This document shows, one piece after another, positions 22,269 to 28,045 of a stretch of 28,045 nucleotides of DNA; the first letter of the stretch is position 1, and each line of letters begins with the position of its first letter. This stretch comes from Fomitopsis serialis (Eukaryota; Basidiomycota; Agaricomycetes; Polyporales; Fomitopsidaceae). The position numbers and the translations under genes were made by a program. Under the pieces are notes generated by a model. That model had not been told where the DNA came from. It searched no databases and saw nothing but the letters and a program-made list of their open reading frames with translations. The stretch spans positions 1 to 28,045 of the forward strand of contig NW_025955432.1 in NCBI RefSeq assembly GCF_022376445.1, in the 5' to 3' direction.

Positions 22269-23732
22269 TCACCCGAGCGTTTTGCAAGATTGAATGAGCG
22301 GAACTAATCCCGGTGTATCCTTCTGGAAAACTCTGCTCAGCTGTGGGATGCCATCATCGGTCCTCGATGTCACATGGTACCAGTTGCAGAGCAAGGATCT
22401 CCAGTCTTGCAGGTCTTGCACCTGTCCATGGAGGCTTTGTTGATAACCGTGGCGGTGTAGACCGATGAATTCCATACACCGAGCGTGCGTCGCGATGTTC
22501 TCGGCGTGCGAACGGAGCTCGGCCCGCCTGTTGGTACATTTATGGGGAAGATCAACGATGACGGTGCGGACCTGTGTTTGGGCAAGGCAAGACGCAAGAC
22601 GCAGCTAGAGAACAGCGCATGTCATCATCGCAACGCATGGGGTGAAGGAACCTGCAGGCCGCAGGACTCACCAGTGTGGCATCTACCCATCTGGCAACAC
22701 CGCCCAACTCGGTCGGTAGCTCCAAATCGTGTGTCGCCAAGTGGAGAAATCGCAGACGAGGCAGTCGCACAGGCAGATAGTCCAGTATGCGGTCATTGAG
22801 GTGGCAGGTCAACGCAACGGGCGAGCTATGCCCGAGCATCTCGAGATAGTCGGCGACGTTGTGCGGGACAGAAATTGCTTATCCAGGCTGATATTGAGTT
22901 CGACGCAGCGTACGTGGCACCGCAACGGGAGTGGACTCCTCGTCTGAACGAGATCCATCTCTGACCATTCGGCACAGGTGCCCGCAGTGTCGAGCAACAT
23001 CCCACCCATGCGCAGTGTACGAAGGTTGGGGAACGCACGGCATATGAACTGCCAATGTTCACGCCTGATTTTCTCGTCCTGCAAGACGAGTTTGCGAACC
23101 CGGGGCCATACGGCATGGGATTCTGTGTCCACCGCTAGAATATCGAGTGCGTCATAGAGCTCCAAGAAAGTCAGGCTCTGAACGAAGTTATGCAGGAATC
23201 GTGTCGGGCCTTGCGATGGCAGCCTGAAGACATTGACTGAGCATTGGACTGATCGCGGTTGGCTTTTCATACGCGAAAGTAACGCCACCCCTCTTGTAGA
23301 CACGAAGTCGAAGCGAATGGTCTCGAGCGACTCCACGTCAGCGAGTGCATCCGCGAGTGTGGGACAACTGTCGAGGAAGCTATCGTCCGCATAATCCAAG
23401 ACTATCCTACGCAAACCGGTCGCGTGTCGAATGACTTCTGCAAGGTGGTCGAAGATAGGCACGGCGGCTGGTCGATGGGGCCGGGGAAGGAGGGTCAGCG
23501 CTCTGAGACATCGAGCGCGGACCTTGGGATCGCCGAGCATATATTCGCAGAACTGCAAAATGTTCTGGCACTCGCGGGGGTCTTCCCAACGGAGGGTGAT
23601 TTCGAATAAGTGCCGCCGCATCGCGGGCATATGTAGTGCGCGACAGGTGGTCATGAGCGGCAGGGCATCTCGCGATTCGACGTAGGACAGGATAGTTTCG
23701 ATGACATCGAAATTGAGGGATTGCAGAGACAT
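22269..23732 (-). CDS. F-box / leucine-rich-like protein, 2 exons, one frame break
   Basis: Predicted SCF substrate adaptor of the large basidiomycete F-box group. The N-terminus (MSLQSLNFDVIETILSYVES, then ALPLMTTCRALHMPA) is an F-box-like helix set. A leucine-rich body follows (LRALTLLPRP, LRRIVLDYADD, VRKLVLQDEKI, LRTLRMGGMLL). The first exon runs from 23732; near 22869-22873 one base appears to be missing, and the sense passes from ISLDKQF to VPHNVADYLEMLGHS in another frame. The exon then ends at 22672 (ARWVDATL), a 67-nt GTGAGT...CTCTAG intron follows, and exon 2 (22604-22269) continues RLASCLAQTQ to the TGA. Read without the gap, translation stops near 22809 at 307 aa. The full product would be about 465 aa. 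The partner is unknown. Confidence 0.78.
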
Positions 23733-24768
23733 CTAAAACTGGGATGAGGAACAAGGATGGCCATTGTCCCAGACATTGTGCGTACCGTAGTTGCGCTACA
23801 ATCTCCAGATTGGCTTATACCGGCGAAGGCGGTATAGGATCACTGTACCTTCTGAGAAACTTGGGCTTTCCAAGTGCCTTTGTTTCGCACAGTGTTGAGA
23901 TTATTGGCAAGCCACCAGCGAGACTACTATGAGTGTGTAAGGCTGAACAAAGGTCAAAACAAGATCGACTCAGGCAGCGCCTCGTGGGTGTGCCGCATTT
24001 CATGGCACGTGGAAAGGACGCGTCGCGTCAGGTCGCGTCAGAGCGCCTCGGTTCGAGCGCGCTGAGCTTCAACTTGAAGTTGACTCGGATCGAGGTACCA
24101 TTCCGATATTTGCCAGCAGCATTCAATTCAAGTTTGTTCCTTTACTCCCATTGTTTTCGTCTGAAGGATCACACACTCGAGAAGACACTAAGTAGTTCGA
24201 CTCTCAAGATCTGTAACCGTGACGTCATTCAAAATCCTCGTCCGCATCCTCGGTAGTGGTACCTCGCGGAAGTTATTCTGATCTATCCTGAGGCCTGATC
24301 ATACGCAATATACACCAGTAAGTAGCCAGGACCAAAGCAGTGGACCTCACGTCCTCCCTGGACAATGCTGACAACTAGTCAATATCATTTTTCAGGGCGG
24401 CTGGCCCGCCGCCTCGCCATTCAGCGCGTCTTCATGACATGACTGGGGAGTGCGACTGTGAGACTCACAGGACGTTCGCGTTCGTTCTGACTCGGAGACC
24501 CTCAGGTCAATGCCCAAGATGGAGTGCCGCTCTCAATATGACCGCTCAGTTGTGAACAGAATGACATGATCCAATGGCCTTGCGAACGTTGGACTTAGCT
24601 GTCATCAGCCGCGCTCCATGTTCGCCGCCCTCAGTCAAGACTGAGATCTTTCCGCGGCTTAGGCACTATAAATGTCAGCTGTATCCTCCGGTACCCACAA
24701 CTTCAATCGCTAGACGATCCTCTCCCCTTCACTTCACGCTCATAGCCACTTCTATTGCTTTGCGAACC
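23733..24768. other. Divergent intergenic region between the F-box and HAD genes
   Basis: About 1 kb holding both promoters. It contains a perfect TGACGTCA palindrome (CRE consensus) at 24220-24227, a 10-nt tandem duplication (GTCGCGTCAG twice) at 24022-24041, and the HAD TATA box. I see no gene. Confidence 0.5.
24667..24673 (+). promoter_or_regulatory. TATA box of the HAD phosphatase gene
   Basis: TATAAAT lies about 100 bases upstream of the chosen ATG at 24769. This supports transcription starting near 24700 and so the downstream ATG, rather than the in-frame upstream start at 24574, which lies before the TATA box. Confidence 0.55.
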
Positions 24769-25895
24769 ATGTCTTCTGCTGGCACGCAGACTTTCTTCGC
24801 CGATGCCGTTCTATTCGATATGGTGGGTGTCTGCTTTCCCTCGCTAGATGCCACGAGGACTCACCTGGCGTCTGCACAGGACGGTACGCTTACAGATTCC
24901 ATCGCAGCGGTCGAAGCTGCATGGAGCAAGGTCGCGAAGGACATTGGGCAGGACCCAGCCTCTGTAATCGCCGCTACCCACGGCAAGCGTGCCATCGACA
25001 ACCTTTCTCAGTTCAAGCCTTCCATCGAGGTTCACGAGATGGACGACGAGGTTCAGGCGTTCGAGGAATCGATCTTGTTCTTCGCCGACGCTTATGTGAA
25101 GCACGGCCCCGGCTCACGCCGCAACTCTCGTATCGCAACGCCCGTCGACTCCAGCGTGACTACACCAACCCTCTCGCGCGGCGGCTCCGAGGCGTCCTCC
25201 ATCATGTCCTCCAGGTCGTCTTCGTCCGCCGGGGAAGCGATCGCCTCTCGCCCAGCCTTTCTTCAGCGGGTCAGTACGATTCTGGAGGTTGGTCAAGCCC
25301 TGCGTGAATCGGCCATCGAGGGGGGCATGTTCGACACCGAAGAAGGCAAGGAGAGTATGATCCACGCTCTGGAGGCCTGGCAGCAGGAGGCCGCCGCTGT
25401 CGACCGCTCGGTGCGCATCCTTCCCGGAGTGAAGGAAATGATTGCCTCTATCCCCGACGGCCGGTACGCAGTCGCGACGTCTGGTGCTAAGACTTACGGT
25501 GCGTTCTATTCTGTATGGCGGGCCCACTGATGTCTGACGAAACCCTTTCAGCCTACGGATGCATGACTCGCGTCGGGATTACCCCGCCTCCCGTCACCAT
25601 CACCGCTGACGACAAGCGCTTGAAGGCTGGCAAGCCTGCGCCTGACCCTTTCCTGCTCGCCGCCGAATGCCTCGGCTTCGACGCCAAGAACTGCGTCGTC
25701 TTCGAGGACTCGCCTTCCGGTATCAAGGCGGGTGTTGCGTCTGGCGCCACCGTCGTCGCCGTCTGCACGTCGCATGAGCGCGAGAAGATCGAGAGCTGCG
25801 GCGCACATTACCTTGTCGAGAACATGGACCAGGTCAGGTGCGAGCCCGTGGACGTCGATGGGCAGTTGAAGCTCAGGTTCATTGTCCTCGAGTAA
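24769..25895 (+). CDS. HAD-family phosphatase, GPP/DOG type, with serine-rich insert, 3 exons
   Basis: A predicted small-sugar or glycerol phosphate phosphatase. Exons 24769-24822, 24880-25498 and 25552-25895 give 338 aa. The first intron (57 nt) splits HAD motif I: FDM joins DGTLTDS, giving nucleophile D17 and D19. Although that intron is in frame, keeping it would destroy the motif. Motif II is VATSG (about 216-220), motif III is the Lys of AGKPAPD (K252), and motif IV is VVFEDSPSGIKAG (E276, D277). These match yeast Gpp1/Dog2-type enzymes, which are about 250 aa. The extra length is a segment rich in Ser, Thr and Arg at residues about 95-145 inside the cap region, including SRRNSR, which has the basic RRxS phosphorylation pattern. 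No defect was found. The substrate is not readable from the sequence. Confidence 0.92.
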
Positions 25896-26826
25896 CGCCG
25901 CCGCCGTGCTGTGGAGTCGTGGCTAGTAGTACTGTATGCACTAGAGTATCTACATCCGAATGAATTATGCCATGAAGAATGAGTCTATAGATTGACTGAC
26001 TTACGATAAGCTCCGATAGCCTCAGATCTCTGAAGTGAAGTAAATCTTGAGACAGTATGCAACATCTCCCAAGCCTGCCGCCCTGCAGTGCCAGCGTAGT
26101 AACGTCAGCCAAACGAACTACTTATTCGTTGTTGCGTCAACAAGTCCTATCAAGGCGCTTTTTCGAACTCACGATACTCAGAAGATACGTTCACGCGCGA
26201 AAGATTATTAGACTGAGTTCTTTGCTGGAGAAGACGTTCAGATGAGTGAATGACTAGGGGCAACACCTTTCCGAAAAGCGTCCTCGTCACGTGATCAAGA
26301 CGCGGCGAGAAGTGGACACGACTGTCTCATCGTGCTGTCGCTTCCGATATGGTTTGTATTAAATCACAAATATATTCAGCTGGACTGGTGTGTATCTTAC
26401 GAGTGTCTGTGAAATTCCGCAGAGGAGTGAAATGAATACAGCATGTCATGGTAGTCATTATGTTGGAGGAACTCTATACAATGTCTCGGTGAAAGCTGTG
26501 TATGAGAAATCTAACCACAAGGTCAACTTCATCACACATTCAGACCCACGGTACAAGAAATGATATGGTCCGAAATAATCTTCCAGGCCCGTGGATCATC
26601 GGTGATGAGCCCAGAAGGGCAGAATCCACCTTTTGTATGCTGGGAGCCAATCCTGGGCCCAGTAAAATTTCTGGGCTGTCGGAGACAGTGATACAAATGT
26701 TGATGGTAGTTTGGTACGTGTAGCAGCAAGGGAACACGAACGATAGACACAAGACTGGCGGTGAACTCGTCGAGGCGCGCTAGTGGCGCGCGCGACTTGC
26801 TTACGTAACACGTGTCGCACCGCGAC

Positions 26827-27089
26827 AAAGAGGTGCACTTCTAGCGTTCCACCGCGTTCCAGCTCCTGCATCAAATGTGCGAACATGGTCATTGAGCCTC
26901 GTCTGACAAAGTCTTCTGGATGGATTTTTTTGCAGTGTTCTTATTGTCGGGCAATAAAAATTGCCGCCGCCGCAGAACATTTTCGGAAATTCTATCCAGA
27001 ACACTTTCTCAAGCCCGAATTTACATGAATTATCATCACTTCTCCGGAATATTCTGAAGTGAATGAACCGGAGAAAAGTGCACCTCTTT
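26827..27089. mobile_element. Possible short non-autonomous element (MITE-like) bounded by inverted repeat
   Basis: A perfect 14-nt inverted repeat, AAAGAGGTGCACTT at 26827-26840 and its reverse complement at 27076-27089, encloses 263 bp. The similarity extends imperfectly outward (CGCG on both sides) and inward (TCT). I could not define a target-site duplication, and there is no transposase ORF inside. The call rests on the repeat alone; a chance inverted repeat or a regulatory structure is possible. Confidence 0.35.
26950..26965. repeat. Perfect hairpin inside the inverted-repeat element
   Basis: GGCAAT, four A bases, then ATTGCC form a perfect 6-bp stem and 4-nt loop near the middle of the 263-bp element. 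Confidence 0.5.
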
Positions 27090-28045
27090 CCGCGCCCACT
27101 TTGTGAGGCGCGGCAGGCGGGTGGCGCGCGGACGCGTCGGAGTTTGAATTGGTAGTGCGTTGCCCCTACTCAGAGTGAACGATCGCCGCTGCGGGAGGAA
27201 GAGATCGGTTCGTCCGGGCCGGTCCGACGGCGGCCATGCTTGTTCAAACGTTCGGCGCCAGCGCTACAGCTTCCACTGGCACAATACGCTCACGACCATC
27301 CGTTAAGTTGAATGGACCTTGTCTGTCTCTGTACTCCCTAGTGCTGTGACACTTCCCAGTCATATACCCGACCTCGCTCGCCATGGTTCACCAACGATTC
27401 GGACGTCGGGACGCCTGAGTACAGGAGTCGAAGGCGATAAGTGGGTGACTGAGACTCACCGGTACCACCTCTCGCCGCGGCCTCACTTGAAATGTTTGCA
27501 ATGCAGGACATGTGGCCATGGAGAAGTTGAGCGGAATAGTGCGGTATGCTTCTCTTCACTCGAGGCTGAGTTATCTAACTCTGCCACACAGCCGGGATGA
27601 TTAGCTGAAGCTCCGACGAGGTCGCGGGTAAGTCAGAGCAGCGAGTGGTCCACATACTTCTTACCAACTGCCTGCAAATAGGATGTCCTCGGTTCTCCTC
27701 CCATGGAATACTTCTCAGCCATGAGGCGACTCGTTATCAGAGTTTCATATGGCTGTCCGATTTGGTTTGATCTTGGTATCGCAAGGTCCGTCCAGTGGTT
27801 CGACCGACTTGTGACAGGTACTGGGTCACAACAGAGCATCGGTCGCTGCCCGCTTCGAATACGCAAACTTTTCTGGTGGCCGTCGTCAGTTTCGTGCCTC
27901 AACGAGACTATGCTCTCGTACTTCCTTGTTTCTCATACTTCCTTGTTCATTGAGAACACTGCTGTTCTGCCCTTGCTTTGCGTGGCTGTCGTCCCATCTA
28001 TTCACTGACGGCCGCGACTTGAATTGGTCTTTCGGTGCCGCACAT

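Larger units (their letters stand above)
25896..28045. other. 2.1-kb region without a supported gene
   Basis: Downstream of the HAD gene I see only ORFs of about 100 codons or fewer, with no family motifs. It contains the inverted-repeat element at 26827-27089, very CG-rich stretches (GCGCGC clusters near 26775-26800 and 27110-27140), and a 12-nt direct repeat (TACTTCCTTGTT at 27919-27930 and 27936-27947). It may be transposon-derived or promoter sequence for a gene beyond the window. Confidence 0.45.

Noticed and set aside
24049..24062. GGTTCGAGCGC, similar to a tRNA B box
   Set aside because: The 3' end does not match the B-box consensus, and no A box or cloverleaf could be placed upstream.
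24220..24227. Perfect TGACGTCA (CRE) palindrome
   Set aside because: As a stand-alone regulatory feature it is an 8-mer about 440 bp upstream of the TATA box; it was only noted in the intergenic entry.
24574..24768. Upstream in-frame extension of the HAD protein (65 residues)
   Set aside because: It begins before the TATA box, has no family similarity, and the downstream ATG starts directly before motif I, as in relatives.
26783..27028. ORF with several Cys pairs suggestive of a zinc ribbon
   Set aside because: It spans the inverted-repeat arm and the central hairpin; the CxxC spacing does not fit a known finger, and no start context or neighbouring exon supports it.

Overview
This window looks like nuclear DNA of a filamentous basidiomycete, probably an Agaricomycete. 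The reasons are many 48-67 nt GT-AG introns, dense intron-rich genes on both strands, moderately high GC, and protein families typical of that group: an F-box/leucine-rich protein, a Vip1-type RRM protein and EHN-type epoxide hydrolases. There are no operons, ribosome binding sites, CRISPR arrays or tRNAs that I can support. All exon models below were built by hand from splice sites, reading frame and comparison between paralogues.

Layout: (1) 13-205 (+), last exon of a urease accessory GTPase (UreG), with two one-base gaps in frame. (2) 453-2047 (-), epoxide hydrolase 1 (EH1), 8 exons, one frame break near its end. (3) 2896-6092 (+), an unrecognised single-pass membrane protein with a duplicated 36-residue motif. 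(4) 6793-13590 (-), a full-length ABCC/MRP-type ABC transporter in 39 exons, about 1575 aa, fully in frame. (5) 14446-15443 (-), a Vip1-type RRM protein. (6) 17309-18826 (+), EH2, intact, 401 aa. (7) 19331-20964 (+), EH3, at least three frame breaks. (8) 20897-21798 (-), a GNAT acetyltransferase with three frame breaks, tail-to-tail with EH3. (9) 22269-23732 (-), an F-box/LRR-like protein with one frame break. (10) 24769-25895 (+), a HAD phosphatase of the GPP/DOG type with a serine-rich insert. (11) 25896-28045, no gene, but a short element bounded by a perfect 14-nt inverted repeat.

The most interesting points are these. Three epoxide hydrolase paralogues flank an ABCC exporter, which suggests (inference only) a local epoxide-handling or detoxification neighbourhood. 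EH2 lacks exactly one intron that EH1 and EH3 share. The ABC transporter gene carries its ATPase motifs on microexons of 13, 23 and 15 nt and contains a GC-AG intron. Single-base frame breaks are concentrated in five genes, while a 39-exon gene, EH2, the HAD gene and the RRM gene have none. These breaks are either decaying copies or local assembly errors; the sequence alone cannot decide.
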